Shown here piece by piece: positions 42,340-51,067 of a stretch of 64,000 bases of DNA. How positions within the stretch are numbered: position 1 is the first letter of the stretch; each line of letters opens with the position of its first letter. The translations under genes and the position numbers were made by a program. This DNA comes from Flavobacteriales bacterium (lineage in GTDB: Bacteria; Bacteroidota; Bacteroidia; Flavobacteriales_F; PHOS-HE28), in contig JAHBUK010000004.1 of the NCBI GenBank assembly GCA_019638115.1, forward strand, positions 62,001 to 126,000. Reading direction: 5' to 3'. The notes beneath the pieces were generated by a model, which worked only from the letters and a program-made list of their open reading frames with translations, made no database searches and had not been told where the DNA came from.

Positions 42340-43797
42340 TTGTCAGCCCCCCGCATTCGCACTGCACGCAAAGTGATGATGGCCGTAATGGCCATGCTGG
42401 TGGTGCTCTGCACGGTGGTCATCGCGCTTACCCATGTGAACGAGCAGCGCAGCCAGCAAGCCGCCACATTGGGGCGTCTGAGTTCTGCAACGGCCACCCT
42501 GGCAGCTCAGCTGAACGGCGAGCAGGTGGCGAAACTGCTGGCCAAATACGGCGAGCCCGGCCTCATCATCAAGCACACCCAGGATGCCTGGTACTACGTG
42601 CTGCACGATCACCTGCGCCGCAGCACCGAACGCCTGGCCTTGGAGCGCCCCATGCGTATTGTGGCCCCCGACAGCCTGCGTGGAGGCATGCAGGTGGTGG
42701 TAACAGCTGATGTGCGCCCCACATACCGCAGCCCATTGACCGATCTGCCCGACCTGAACACGCATGTACTAGGACGCATGGCCGGCGAAGTGCGGATCAA
42801 CGACAGGACCCTGTTGGCCTTCGAAGCGCTTACCGATGAGCATGGGAACACCGTGGCTTATGTGCTGGGCGAGACCAGCGTTGCAGCGGCCAGTGCCGGT
42901 GCACAAGCTTCCCTGTGGCGCAACATCATACTCGCCATCGTACTGCTGCTGATCGCGGGCAGCGCCCTGTTCGCATCGGTGGGCCGCTGGGTAAGCCGTG
43001 ATGCCGCAGCACACGACGCCTTGCAGGAGCGGCACAGCAGCATGGCAGACAGCATCGCCTATGCCGGCAAGATCCAGCGCGCATTGGTACCCGCCCCGCA
43101 GGTCTACTCGGAGATCTTCGGCGATGCCTTCGTGATCGATCGCCCCAAGGACCTGGTGAGCGGCGATTTCCACTGGGTGTACCGCGTGGACGAGCACACC
43201 ACCTACGTGGCCGCGGCCGATTGCACCGGCCATGGATTGCCTGGCGCCATGATGGCGGCCATCGGCTGTTCCCTGCTCAACGAGATCGTACCCAACCATG
43301 CGGAGAAGGACCCGGCCGAGCTGCTGGGCATGCTGAACACCCGCCTGGTGACCACGCTGCACCAACAAGGCCGAAAGCGCGGCGGTGGCGATGGCATGGA
43401 CGTGGCCTTGTGCCGCATCGACAAGCGCAACAACACGATCCTCTTCGCAGGCGCTTTTCGGCCCCTGTATTGGTCGCACCGCGATCGGCTCACCGTCATC
43501 AATGGTGATCGCAGGCCCATCGGCGGTGCGCACCAGGAGTTGGAACGCAAGTACACCTGCCACCGCCTCGCCACCGAGCCCGGCGACCGCATCTACCTCT
43601 TCAGCGATGGTTATGTGGACCAGTTCGGCGGCCCGGAAGGACAGCGTTTCATGAGCACGCGCCTGCACGCTTTGCTCGATGAGCACCGCACCCGGAACAT
43701 GGCCGATCAGCGCGATGTACTGGAGCGCGCCTTCCTGGATTGGAAGGGGAACAAGGAGCAGGTGGATGACGTGTGCCTTTTGGGCATCGCCGTGTAA
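42340..43797 (+). CDS. Membrane-bound SpoIIE-like PP2C serine phosphatase
   Basis: 485 residues from TTG 42340, or 473 from ATG 42376. The TTG form keeps the basic N-terminus RIRTARK needed before the first TM helix (MMAVMAMLVVLCTVVIAL). A periplasmic sensor region of about 150 residues is followed by a second TM helix (IILAIVLLLIAGSALFASVG) and a linker helix. The phosphatase domain reads IQRALVP, RPKDLVSGDFHWVY, VAAADCTGHGLPGAMMAAIG (metal-binding Asp), FLFAGAFRPLYW-like and YLFSDGYVDQFGG with the second Asp. It probably dephosphorylates an anti-sigma antagonist or similar protein in response to an external signal. Confidence 0.88.
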   Translation: MSAPRIRTARKVMMAVMAMLVVLCTVVIALTHVNEQRSQQAATLGRLSSATATLAAQLNGEQVAKLLAKYGEPGLIIKHTQDAWYYVLHDHLRRSTERLALERPMRIVAPDSLRGGMQVVVTADVRPTYRSPLTDLPDLNTHVLGRMAGEVRINDRTLLAFEALTDEHGNTVAYVLGETSVAAASAGAQASLWRNIILAIVLLLIAGSALFASVGRWVSRDAAAHDALQERHSSMADSIAYAGKIQRALVPAPQVYSEIFGDAFVIDRPKDLVSGDFHWVYRVDEHTTYVAAADCTGHGLPGAMMAAIGCSLLNEIVPNHAEKDPAELLGMLNTRLVTTLHQQGRKRGGGDGMDVALCRIDKRNNTILFAGAFRPLYWSHRDRLTVINGDRRPIGGAHQELERKYTCHRLATEPGDRIYLFSDGYVDQFGGPEGQRFMSTRLHALLDEHRTRNMADQRDVLERAFLDWKGNKEQVDDVCLLGIAV

Positions 43798-43822
43798 GAC
43801 CTTCCCGATCGCATCACTCCCC

Positions 43823-43830
43823 TATCTTTG
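43823..43830 (+). promoter_or_regulatory. Consensus -7 element (TATCTTTG) of the DUF349 gene
   Basis: Exact TAnnTTTG match 39 bases before the ATG at 43870. It rules out the upstream in-frame ATG at 43828. Confidence 0.6.
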
Positions 43831-43869
43831 GGCGGCTTCACGCGGAACAGCGGAAGCAACGTACCCTGC

Positions 43870-45609
43870 ATGGCAACGAAGAATGAGCTGATCGCCCGGC
43901 TCGAGGAACTGATCTCCTTGGAGGATGTGGAAACCGCATCCGAGCAAGTGGAAGGCGTAAAGGAAGCTTACGAGGCACTGGTGGCCGCAGCCCAACAGGC
44001 AGCCCAGGAGGAAGCTCCCGAGCCCGCTCCCGAAGGCAGTGGCGAACAAGCCGGTGCGCTACCCATCGAGTCGGCACCATTGCACGATGAAGAGGACAAG
44101 CGCTTCAAGCAATTGCTCGATGCCTTCAACCAGCGGGTGAACGACATCCGCCGCAAGAAAGCACGTGAGGAAGCCGACAACCTGGCCGCCAAGAAGGGTG
44201 TAATGGATGAGCTGAAAGCGCTCATCACCGGCGAGGAGAACATCGGCAACGCCTTCCAGCAGTTCAAGGACCTGCAGGAGAAGTGGAAGCAGATCGGCCC
44301 CGTACCGCAGCAAGCCTACCGCGAACTGCAGAGCGACTACAGCCACCTGCTGGACGAGTTCTTCTACCACATCCGCATCTACAAGGAACTCCGCGATCAC
44401 GACCTGCGCAAGAACACCGCGCTGAAACAGGCACTGATCAGCGACATGGAGAGCCTTGGTGCCAAGGACAACATCAAGGAGTTGGAGTCCTTGGTGAAGG
44501 AATACCAGGAGAAGTGGCACCAGGTGGGCGCTGTGGTGCATGAGGAGTGGGAAGCCATCCGCGATCGTTTTCGCGCCGCCACGCAGGCCGTTTACGACAA
44601 GATCCACGAGCACTACAAGGCACGCCGCGCCGAGCACGAAGCCAACCTGGAAGCCAAACAGGTGCTGATCGAAAAGGTGCGCACGCTCACCGCCGAAATG
44701 GAGCAGATGGCCACCAAGGACTGGAAGGCGCTGACCGACCAGGTGCTGGAGTTCCAGCAGGCGTGGAAGAACATCGGCTTCGCCACCAAGAAGGACAACG
44801 AGCGCATCTGGAAGGATTTCCGAGGTGCTTGCAATGCCTTCTTCGATGCCAAACAAGCCCACTTCGACAAGCTGCGCGACCAATACCGGAGCGCGCGGGA
44901 GAAGAAGCAGTCATTGCTGGAAGAGGCCATAGCACTGAAGGAGAGCACCGAATGGCGCAAGACCGCCGACAAGCTGAAGCACCTGCAACAGCAGTGGAAG
45001 GAAGCCGGCAGCGCTGGGCCGCGTGACGAGCACAAGCTCTGGAACCGCTTCCGCGAAGCTTGCGACGCTTTCTTCAAGGCTCGTAAATCGGCCTTCGAGC
45101 AGTTGGACGCCGAGAACGCCGTGCACCAGAAAGAGAAGGACGCGCTTATCGCCGAGATCGAGGGCTTCACGCCCAGCGGCGACCGCAACAAGGACATTGA
45201 AGCGCTGAAGGCCTTCTCCGTGCGCTGGATGAATTCCGGCCGCGTATCGCCCAAGCATTACGAAGCCTACAGCGAACGCTACCGCAACGCGCTGGACAAG
45301 CACTACGGCCAGTTGAAGATGGAATCCGAGGAGCGCCGCCGCATGCAGTTCCAGAACCACGTGGAGACCCTGCGCAGCGGGGAGGACGGCAAGGACCGCA
45401 TTGAGCGGGAGAGCCGCTTCATCAAGCGCAAGATCGAGGAGTTGGAGAACGAGATGCGCCAGATGGAACGCAACATGGGCATGTTCAACTTCAAGAGCTC
45501 CAGTGGCGAGGCCATGAAGAAGGAGATGGAGAAGAAGATCGAGAAGCTGGCCCGCGATGTGGAGCGCCTGAAGGGGCAGCACAAGGAACTGCTGAAGGAG
45601 CTGCGGTGA
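43870..45609 (+). CDS. DUF349 repeat, coiled-coil protein
   Basis: 579 residues from ATG 43870. After an acidic N-terminal 80 residues there are five DUF349 repeats of about 75 residues, each with a W near its middle: FKDLQEKWKQIGPVP, VKEYQEKWHQVGAVV, VLEFQQAWKNIGFAT, LKHLQQQWKEAGSAG and LKAFSVRWMNSGRVS. A basic coiled coil closes the protein (KRKIEELENEMRQMERNMGM). No signal peptide. The family is conserved in Bacteroidota with no defined biochemical role. It shares a four-base overlap (GTGA) with the thioesterase gene. Confidence 0.92.
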   Translation: MATKNELIARLEELISLEDVETASEQVEGVKEAYEALVAAAQQAAQEEAPEPAPEGSGEQAGALPIESAPLHDEEDKRFKQLLDAFNQRVNDIRRKKAREEADNLAAKKGVMDELKALITGEENIGNAFQQFKDLQEKWKQIGPVPQQAYRELQSDYSHLLDEFFYHIRIYKELRDHDLRKNTALKQALISDMESLGAKDNIKELESLVKEYQEKWHQVGAVVHEEWEAIRDRFRAATQAVYDKIHEHYKARRAEHEANLEAKQVLIEKVRTLTAEMEQMATKDWKALTDQVLEFQQAWKNIGFATKKDNERIWKDFRGACNAFFDAKQAHFDKLRDQYRSAREKKQSLLEEAIALKESTEWRKTADKLKHLQQQWKEAGSAGPRDEHKLWNRFREACDAFFKARKSAFEQLDAENAVHQKEKDALIAEIEGFTPSGDRNKDIEALKAFSVRWMNSGRVSPKHYEAYSERYRNALDKHYGQLKMESEERRRMQFQNHVETLRSGEDGKDRIERESRFIKRKIEELENEMRQMERNMGMFNFKSSSGEAMKKEMEKKIEKLARDVERLKGQHKELLKELR

Positions 45610-46031
45610 GCCCGCTGCATCCCCCTTTCGTGCTGGAGATCGACATCCCCGTTGCCTGGGGTGAGCAGGACGCTTTCGGGCACCTGAACAACGTGGTGCA
45701 GTTCCGCTATTTCGAGAACGTGCGCATGTACTTCCTGGAGCAAATTGGCGTGTTGCGCTCGCACCAGGAGCAAGGCATCGGGGTGATCCTGGCCACCACC
45801 ACCTGCCAATTCCTGAAACCGGTGATCTGGCCCATGCACCTGCGCGTTCGCACCGGATGCACCGCGATCGGCAACACCAGCTTCACCCTGGTCTACGAAG
45901 TGCTGGACGAACATGACGACGTGGTGGCGACCGGCAGCAGCGTGCAGGTGATGTACGACTACAAGGCGTACCACAAGGTGCCGGTAACGCCCGAAGTGCG
46001 CAGGGCGATCGCGGACCTGCAGCGGCTGTAA
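45606..46031 (+). CDS. Acyl-CoA thioesterase, 4HBT hot-dog family (YbgC/FadM-like)
   Basis: 141 residues from GTG 45606, overlapping the DUF349 stop. The hot-dog signature is WGEQDAFGHLNNVVQFRYFE, with the catalytic aspartate and GHxNN. ILATTTCQFLKPVIWPMHLRV and VATGSSVQVMYDYKAYH follow. It hydrolyses acyl-CoA esters; chain length is not predictable. Translational coupling to the DUF349 gene is clear from the overlap. Confidence 0.9.
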   Translation: MSPLHPPFVLEIDIPVAWGEQDAFGHLNNVVQFRYFENVRMYFLEQIGVLRSHQEQGIGVILATTTCQFLKPVIWPMHLRVRTGCTAIGNTSFTLVYEVLDEHDDVVATGSSVQVMYDYKAYHKVPVTPEVRRAIADLQRL

Positions 46032-46040
46032 CTTGCACCC

Positions 46041-46571
46041 ATGTCCGTACGCCGCGTAAACACCGCTTTGGTGGCGCTCCTGATCTGCGCCTGCACCAAT
46101 ACGCCAGCCCCTACCACCAGCGAACCCGCTCCGGCAGCGCCAGCGCCGGACATGGGCGCCTTCCTGGCGTTGATCGAACACCTGGAAGGGCAATGGGAGC
46201 AACGTTCGGTGAAGGACAGCACCGTGTTCAACGAGCAGTGGCAGCGCAGCGATGACGCACTACGCGGCATGGGCTTCGTGATGAGCGGCCGCGACACCGT
46301 GTGGATCGAGCACCTGCACATCCACTGGAACGATACGGGCGCCACGTACGAGGTGCGCATACCAGCCCAGAACGGCGGCCGCACAATTCCATTCCGCTTG
46401 GTGCTGGCGAGCGAGCGCGAACTGATCTTCGAGAACAAGGGGCACGATTTCCCGCAGCGATTGGGCTACCAATGGGAAGCCGATACCTGGCGCGTGGTGA
46501 TCGATGGCACGGACCAGGGCCTGCACCGCGAGGAGTCCTTCCAATTCACCCGCAGAAGCGGGTCGCTTTAG
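46041..46571 (+). CDS. DUF6265 domain lipoprotein
   Basis: 176 residues. Lipoprotein signal MSVRRVNTALVALLICACTN with lipobox LICAC, then a Pro/Ala-rich linker of about 25 residues. The domain (LIEHLEGQWEQRSVKDSTVF, DDALRGMGFVMSGRDTVWIE, RELIFENKGHDFPQRLGYQW) matches the DUF6265 pattern, a calycin-like beta-barrel of unknown function. Ten bases after the thioesterase stop, three before the next gene, so part of the same operon. Confidence 0.82.
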   Translation: MSVRRVNTALVALLICACTNTPAPTTSEPAPAAPAPDMGAFLALIEHLEGQWEQRSVKDSTVFNEQWQRSDDALRGMGFVMSGRDTVWIEHLHIHWNDTGATYEVRIPAQNGGRTIPFRLVLASERELIFENKGHDFPQRLGYQWEADTWRVVIDGTDQGLHREESFQFTRRSGSL

Positions 46572-46574
46572 CAC

Positions 46575-48182
46575 ATGCGCAGGATCAACTGGTCTTGGTT
46601 GCGGACCAAGGGGCCGCGCTTGGCCGAGCGGCTGATCCCGTTGGTGGCGTTGATGCTCCTCGGGCTGCTGTACTACCTGGGCATCTACTCCGAGCGCACC
46701 GGCTTCGTGGAGCAGGTGCTGGACCCCAACCTGAAACGGGTGACCAACCCGGTGCTGAACGCGTTCCGGGGCAAGCCACCGGCCGTGCCCTTGTTGGACA
46801 TCCGCTTGGAGGATGATGCATTGGACAGTCTGTGGAGCATGCGCGACCGCGCCTTGGAGGCCGGCTGGGTGGAAGCCCAAATGGCCCATCCTGTGCCGGT
46901 GAAGCTGCACTCGGGCAAAGCCTACAAAGTGGCTACACTGGCCTTGCGCGAAGGCCACGCCGATCGCCTGAGCGATGATCGCTGGCCTTTCCACCTGCGC
47001 CTGGCGCCCGGAGACACCCTGCTGGGCATGGAGAGCTTCGACCTACAGGCCGTTCGGAACGCTGCCCCCTTGTATGCCTGGCTCTTTCAACAAGCCGTAG
47101 GCGAGGAAGGTGCACCCGCCTTTCCCGTGGCGCTGAGCGACCTGAAATTGAACGGCAGAGACCTGGGGTTGTATGCGCTGGAAGGACGGGTGGACAGCAC
47201 CTTGCTGAAGCATTGGGGACACGGCATCGGGCCGGTGATGCGGTTTGATGATGGCCTCCGCAACCAGGCCGAACTGGCCATGAGCGCAAGGCGATACCCG
47301 AGCGACCCACCACCACAATCGGAATGGTTGAGCGCACCGATCCTGGCATCGCGGATGAACACCGTGCTCAGCAACCCCGTTCACGCAGCACGTTTCCGCA
47401 GTGCCATGGCCGCTTTGGAAAGCTTCCGATCGGGCACGGTGCCTGCATCGGAGGTGTTCGACGCCAAAGGCTTTGCGCGTTTGCTGGCACTGAGCGACCT
47501 GCTGGGCGCTGCCGATGCCATGAACTGGTGGAACCTGCGTTTCCTGGCCGACAGTGTGAGCGGAAAACTCCTGCCGCTCCCCCAACGCGGGCATTCCGGC
47601 GAGCCAATACGGAACCTGCAAGCCCTTCGCAGCGGTCGCTCCATGCGGCAGGGTCCTCCATCCAGCGACTTCGTGGATCGCATTCTGTACGACCCGATCA
47701 TCTACCAACATTATGTGGCCTACCTGGATACGTTCAGCCGGCCGGGTTGGCTGGAAGGTCTGTTGGAGCGCAATGCGGAAGTTCTGGCAAGCCTGGAGAA
47801 GATCCTTTCGGCGGAATTGCCCGGAAGCAAATTCGAGGTGGATATAGCCGAGCATTGCCGCACGCTGATACAGCAGAACCTATCGCCTCGTGACCTGGTG
47901 CTGGCCTACCCCAACAGCACTGGTGACCGCGTGTCGGTGGCCAACGTGCATGCGCTGCCTGTGGAAGTGGTGGCGCTGATCACCGAACGCGACACCGTGG
48001 CATTTACCAGACCCGTGCTACTCTGGCCGCGCGAGCGCGACCGGCCCATCACCTACACCACTATGCCGACCCCGGCCAGCGGTAGATCCGGCAGACCAAG
48101 TGCCGTGCTGGTGCGCCTGGTGGGCTTGGAGAACACGCGCAGCGTTTCCATCCGTGCCATAACCATACTGCGCGCACAGTGA
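46575..48182 (+). CDS. Membrane-anchored CotH-kinase-like protein
   Basis: 535 residues. An N-terminal TM anchor (LIPLVALMLLGLLYYLGIYS) is followed by an extracytoplasmic region. The order of motifs resembles CotH family proteins: VPVKLHSGKAYKVATLALRE, a WPFHLRLAPG strand, LYALEGRVDSTLLKHWG, and FARLLALSDLLGAADAMNWWNLRFLADSVSGKLLPLPQ near residue 310. CotH kinases phosphorylate secreted proteins, but this member is divergent and catalytic residues are not certain. It starts three bases after the DUF6265 lipoprotein. Confidence 0.55.
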   Translation: MRRINWSWLRTKGPRLAERLIPLVALMLLGLLYYLGIYSERTGFVEQVLDPNLKRVTNPVLNAFRGKPPAVPLLDIRLEDDALDSLWSMRDRALEAGWVEAQMAHPVPVKLHSGKAYKVATLALREGHADRLSDDRWPFHLRLAPGDTLLGMESFDLQAVRNAAPLYAWLFQQAVGEEGAPAFPVALSDLKLNGRDLGLYALEGRVDSTLLKHWGHGIGPVMRFDDGLRNQAELAMSARRYPSDPPPQSEWLSAPILASRMNTVLSNPVHAARFRSAMAALESFRSGTVPASEVFDAKGFARLLALSDLLGAADAMNWWNLRFLADSVSGKLLPLPQRGHSGEPIRNLQALRSGRSMRQGPPSSDFVDRILYDPIIYQHYVAYLDTFSRPGWLEGLLERNAEVLASLEKILSAELPGSKFEVDIAEHCRTLIQQNLSPRDLVLAYPNSTGDRVSVANVHALPVEVVALITERDTVAFTRPVLLWPRERDRPITYTTMPTPASGRSGRPSAVLVRLVGLENTRSVSIRAITILRAQ

Positions 48183-48237
48183 ACCAACGGGGTGGCAAGG
48201 CAAATGACGACCGAAGCGATCATGTCGGGCACTTGAT

Positions 48238-48246
48238 TACATTTCG
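48238..48246 (+). promoter_or_regulatory. Candidate -7 element (TACATTTCG) of mscL
   Basis: Close to TAnnTTTG with one extra base, 24 bases before the ATG. The best candidate in the 88-bp gap before mscL. Confidence 0.35.
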
Positions 48247-48270
48247 CTCCCTAACCAAAACCACACGACC

Positions 48271-48639
48271 ATGGGCATGATGAAGGAGTTCAAAGAGTTC
48301 GCCATGAAAGGCAATGTCATCGACCTCGCGGTCGGTGTCATCATTGGTGGCGCATTCGGCAAGATCGTCGGATCGTTCGTGAACGATGTAGTGATGCCTT
48401 TGATCAATCCGCTCATCCCCGGTGGTGATTGGAAAGAGATGGAAGTTGGACCCGGTGTGAAGATCGGTGCCTTCCTTGGCAACATCCTCGATTTCATCAT
48501 CATCGCCTTCGTGATCTTCCTGGCCATCAAGGCGATCAACGCCAGCAAGAAGAAGGAGGAGGCCGCACCAGCCGCTCCGCCCGAGCCCAGCAGCACCGAC
48601 AAGTTGCTGATGGAGATCCGCGACTCGCTGAAGAAATAA
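48271..48639 (+). CDS. mscL: Large-conductance mechanosensitive channel MscL
   Basis: 122 residues. The N-terminal helix and first TM segment read [42 protein letters not shown], the highly conserved pore-lining helix. A short periplasmic loop and second TM helix ([19 protein letters not shown]) follow, then the charged C-terminal bundle ([13 protein letters not shown]). It opens under membrane tension to release osmolytes during hypo-osmotic shock. ATGs at 48277 and 48280 are alternative starts. Confidence 0.96.
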   Translation: MGMMKEFKEFAMKGNVIDLAVGVIIGGAFGKIVGSFVNDVVMPLINPLIPGGDWKEMEVGPGVKIGAFLGNILDFIIIAFVIFLAIKAINASKKKEEAAPAAPPEPSSTDKLLMEIRDSLKK

Positions 48640-48661
48640 GCGCCCGCAAGCGCGAACAAGG

Positions 48662-48685
48662 AGACCCTGGCCACGGCCGGGGTCT
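48662..48685. terminator. Intrinsic-type hairpin after mscL
   Basis: AGACCC-T-GGCC, a two-base loop, GGCC-G-GGGTCT: a stem with one G-T pair, followed by TCTCGTTCC. It lies between convergent genes and could serve both strands. Confidence 0.6.
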
Positions 48686-48775
48686 TCTCGTTCCGGGGTA
48701 TCGCAATTTCCGGAGCAGATGCGCCAGCCGCTCGCTGGGCGTCGGTGTTACAAGTTCAATCGTACTGGCCGAGTA

Positions 48776-49117
48776 CTACTGCCCCACCGGTTGCAACGCG
48801 ACCCGCAGCTCCAACCAACCCGATCGTAAGTCCACCACGAAGCGTTCGGTGCGGTAACCCGTGGCCTTCACTTCCACGAACAGCCAATTCTTGGGCAGTC
48901 TGACCATGAAAGCTCCATCGAAATCGCTTGCTCCGGTCCAGTGCTGATCCGGACGGTACGAGTCGATGCTCACGAACGGGATCGAGTCACCGCTCACCGC
49001 ATCCACAACCACACCGCGGAAGAACGCATCGTCGCTGGCATGCTGCGCGGATAGTTGGTAGCAAGCGCCATTGATCAACAGGGCAAGAACAAGCAAGGCG
49101 ATCCGTATAGCGTACAA
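48776..49117 (-). CDS. Secreted carboxypeptidase-regulatory-like (CarboxypepD_reg) domain protein, paralogue 1
   Basis: 113 residues with a signal peptide (ALLVLALLINGACYQLSAQ). One transthyretin-like beta-sandwich: AFFRGVVVDAVSGDSIPFVSI, DFDGAFMVRLP, WLFVEVKATGYRTERFVVDL. This is the domain that precedes TonB-dependent receptors in Bacteroidota, here alone. It is clearly paralogous to the gene 153 bp upstream (49270-49605), sharing DAFF-G-VVDAVSG, DFDG and KNWLFVEV. Confidence 0.8.
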   Translation of the reverse strand: MYAIRIALLVLALLINGACYQLSAQHASDDAFFRGVVVDAVSGDSIPFVSIDSYRPDQHWTGASDFDGAFMVRLPKNWLFVEVKATGYRTERFVVDLRSGWLELRVALQPVGQ

Positions 49118-49138
49118 GGTACGGCAGCTGCGAGCGCA

Positions 49139-49226
49139 GCGTTAGGCATAGCAGCGGATAGCTCGCAAGCGAGAACCCCCGATAATTTTCGGGGCGACGA
49201 GCGAGGACCTGCCTGACGGCAGGCAG
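49139..49226. repeat. Upstream repeat of paralogue 1, with two hairpins
   Basis: GCGTTAGGCATAGCAGCGGA and the next 15 bases (49139-49173) recur at 49640-49674 with few changes. CCCCGA...TCGGGG (49176-49193) and CTGCCTG-ACGG-CAGGCAG (49209-49226) are perfect hairpins. Confidence 0.75.
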
Positions 49227-49269
49227 CAGATAAGGACACCTCTGAATGACTGACCAACCTACGCGATCA

Positions 49270-49605
49270 TCATCGCTCCGCCACGGGCTTCAATGCGATG
49301 GGGATATCGACATAACCGCTGGAAAGATCAACGACGAAACGTTGTGTCTCATAACCCTCCCAACTGACCTCAACAAATAGCCAATTCTTGGAACATCGAA
49401 TAAAGAACCACCCATCGAAGTCACACTGGCTATCCCATGATCGATCCGGTCGGTGAACATTGATGTGAGCGAAGGAGATTGGTTCACCAGAAACTGCGTC
49501 GACCACTGTTCCCTTGAAAAAGGCATCATGACGAGCGTTCTGCGCTGTAGCCCGCGGGAGGACGAACGGCGCGGAAATCACGAGCAACAGGACGAACAGC
49601 CTCAT
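49270..49605 (-). CDS. Secreted carboxypeptidase-regulatory-like domain protein, paralogue 2
   Basis: 111 residues, signal peptide VLLLVISAPFVLPRATAQN. Same single beta-sandwich as paralogue 1: AFFKGTVVDAVSGEPISFAH, DFDGWFFIRC, WLFVEVSWEGYETQRFVVDL. Codon use is visibly lower in GC than in paralogue 1, so the duplication is old or one copy was acquired. The same upstream repeat precedes each gene. Confidence 0.8.
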   Translation of the reverse strand: MRLFVLLLVISAPFVLPRATAQNARHDAFFKGTVVDAVSGEPISFAHINVHRPDRSWDSQCDFDGWFFIRCSKNWLFVEVSWEGYETQRFVVDLSSGYVDIPIALKPVAER

Positions 49606-49639
49606 CGTTCGACGAATCTAAAGCGCCGCCGGTATTCCG

Positions 49640-49711
49640 CGTTAGGGATAGCAGCGGAAAGCCCGCAAGCGAGGAGGAACGACGAGTGCGGACTTGCAGC
49701 GGATAGCCCGA
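49640..49711. repeat. Upstream repeat of paralogue 2
   Basis: Second copy of the GCGTTAGG[GC]ATAGCAGCGG element at 49640-49674, with a further partial copy (GCAGCGGATAGCCCGAC) at 49695-49711. It starts 34 bases upstream of the gene start, as its partner starts 21 bases upstream of paralogue 1. Confidence 0.75.
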
Positions 49712-49744
49712 CCCGAGGCTTTGCGAGGGGAACGCCCCGAACAT

Positions 49745-50950
49745 CTACACGCTCACCCCTTCCATCGCCTTCCTCAACGCCCCCTCCATCTTGGTGAGCA
49801 TTGCATCCAACTCCTCCTCTGCCCACGTGACGCGGATGTTGAAGCTGATGAGGCGGCACATCACCGCATCGCTCTGCGGGAACTTGAGGGTGTGTAGGTC
49901 CTGCGGCAGGCCGAGCTCGTGGGCCACCATGCGGAAGGGCATGCTGAGGTTCTTCACCTGGTCCCACTGCTTGATGTAGTGGTACATGTTGTCGTACCAG
50001 TAACCGTATGGGATGCCTGCCTCGGCGAAGTGTTTCGCGGTGGCACGTGCCACCTGTTCGTTGGGCAGCAGCAGGTGGAAGAAGGTGGCACTGTCGCCGG
50101 CATCGTCGCATTGGCGGCGGAATGCCAGACCGGGGATCTTGCCGAGGCGCTCCTGGATGATGGCCTTGTGCTTACGCTGTTGGCTGATGATGTAGGGCAG
50201 CTTGCGCGCCTGGGCCAGGCCGATGGCGGCGTTGATCTCGCCTATGCGGAAGTTGGTGCCGAGGATCGGGTGGGGCTCCATGCCGCGGTTGTCGCCCTCG
50301 TGGCTGTGGCCGTGGTCGCTGAGGTACTCGGCGTTCTTGATCAGCTGCTCATCGTCGGTGATGATCACGCCGCCCTCGCCGCAGGTGTTGATCTTGAAGA
50401 AGTCGAAGCTGAAGCTGCCCATTTTGCCATAGAGCCCGAGGTGCTTGCCCTTGTAGGTGGCCCCGAGCGCTTGGGCGGTGTCCTCAATGAGCATGATGTT
50501 GTGCTCCTTGCACACGGCCAGGATGCCATCCAGATCGGCGGAGGCGCCGCACATGTGTACCAGCAGCACGGCCTTGGTGTTGGGCGTGATGGCCTTGCGG
50601 ATGCCCTCGGCGCTTAGGCAGAGCGTATCGTCGATCTCGGCGAATACCGGGATGGCGCCGGCCCAGAGCACGGCCTCTATGGTGGCCACGAAGGTGAAGG
50701 GCGGCACGATGACGTGGTCGCCATAGCCTACACCGCAAGCCGCAAGCATGGTGCTCACCGCAGTACTACCACTGCTTACCGCCAGCGCATGCTTGGCACC
50801 GGTGAACTGGGCGATCTCCGCCTCGAAGTCCTTCGCCTTCCAATGGCCTTTGCGCTGTGCATCGTGGTTGTAGCGGAAGAGGACGCCGGTCTCCAGCACA
50901 TCCATTACCTCCTTGCGTTCCTCTTCGCCGAATAGTTCCGTACCGGGCAT
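49745..50950 (-). CDS. DegT/DnrJ/EryC1/StrS-type PLP-dependent sugar aminotransferase
   Basis: 401 residues from ATG 50950 (MPGTELFGEEERKEVMDVLE). Motifs: FTGAKHALAVSSGSTAVSTML, VPPFTFVATIEAVLWAGAIPVFAEI, MLIEDTAQALGATYKGKHLG, and GSFSFDFFKINTCGEGGVIITDD with the PLP lysine. GTNFRIGEINAAIGLAQ and HYIKQWDQVKNLSMP follow. The family aminates keto sugars for surface glycans. A frame open upstream to 51310 runs through the promoter TAACTTTG at 50979-50972 and is not coding. Confidence 0.9.
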   Translation of the reverse strand: MPGTELFGEEERKEVMDVLETGVLFRYNHDAQRKGHWKAKDFEAEIAQFTGAKHALAVSSGSTAVSTMLAACGVGYGDHVIVPPFTFVATIEAVLWAGAIPVFAEIDDTLCLSAEGIRKAITPNTKAVLLVHMCGASADLDGILAVCKEHNIMLIEDTAQALGATYKGKHLGLYGKMGSFSFDFFKINTCGEGGVIITDDEQLIKNAEYLSDHGHSHEGDNRGMEPHPILGTNFRIGEINAAIGLAQARKLPYIISQQRKHKAIIQERLGKIPGLAFRRQCDDAGDSATFFHLLLPNEQVARATAKHFAEAGIPYGYWYDNMYHYIKQWDQVKNLSMPFRMVAHELGLPQDLHTLKFPQSDAVMCRLISFNIRVTWAEEELDAMLTKMEGALRKAMEGVSV

Positions 50951-50971
50951 GTGTGCGTTCGTTAAGGATCG

Positions 50972-50979
50972 CAAAGTTA
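50972..50979 (-). promoter_or_regulatory. Consensus -7 element (TAACTTTG) of the aminotransferase gene
   Basis: Exact TAnnTTTG on the minus strand, 21 bases before the ATG at 50950. It rejects the ATG at 51010. Confidence 0.6.
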
Positions 50980-51015
50980 GCCGCGCCCCCTTGCCATTGA
51001 TGAGTTTCATCAGGG

Positions 51016-51043
51016 TTGCGCCAACGGACGGCCGATAGCTTCG
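51016..51043 (+). promoter_or_regulatory. Candidate promoter of the SDR gene (TTG-N17-TAGCTTCG)
   Basis: TTG at 51016-51018, 17 bases, then TAGCTTCG at 51036-51043, one mismatch from the consensus -7 element. Divergent from the aminotransferase promoter. Confidence 0.5.
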
Positions 51044-51067
51044 GCGCTGACGAAGAACCTGCGGCCG

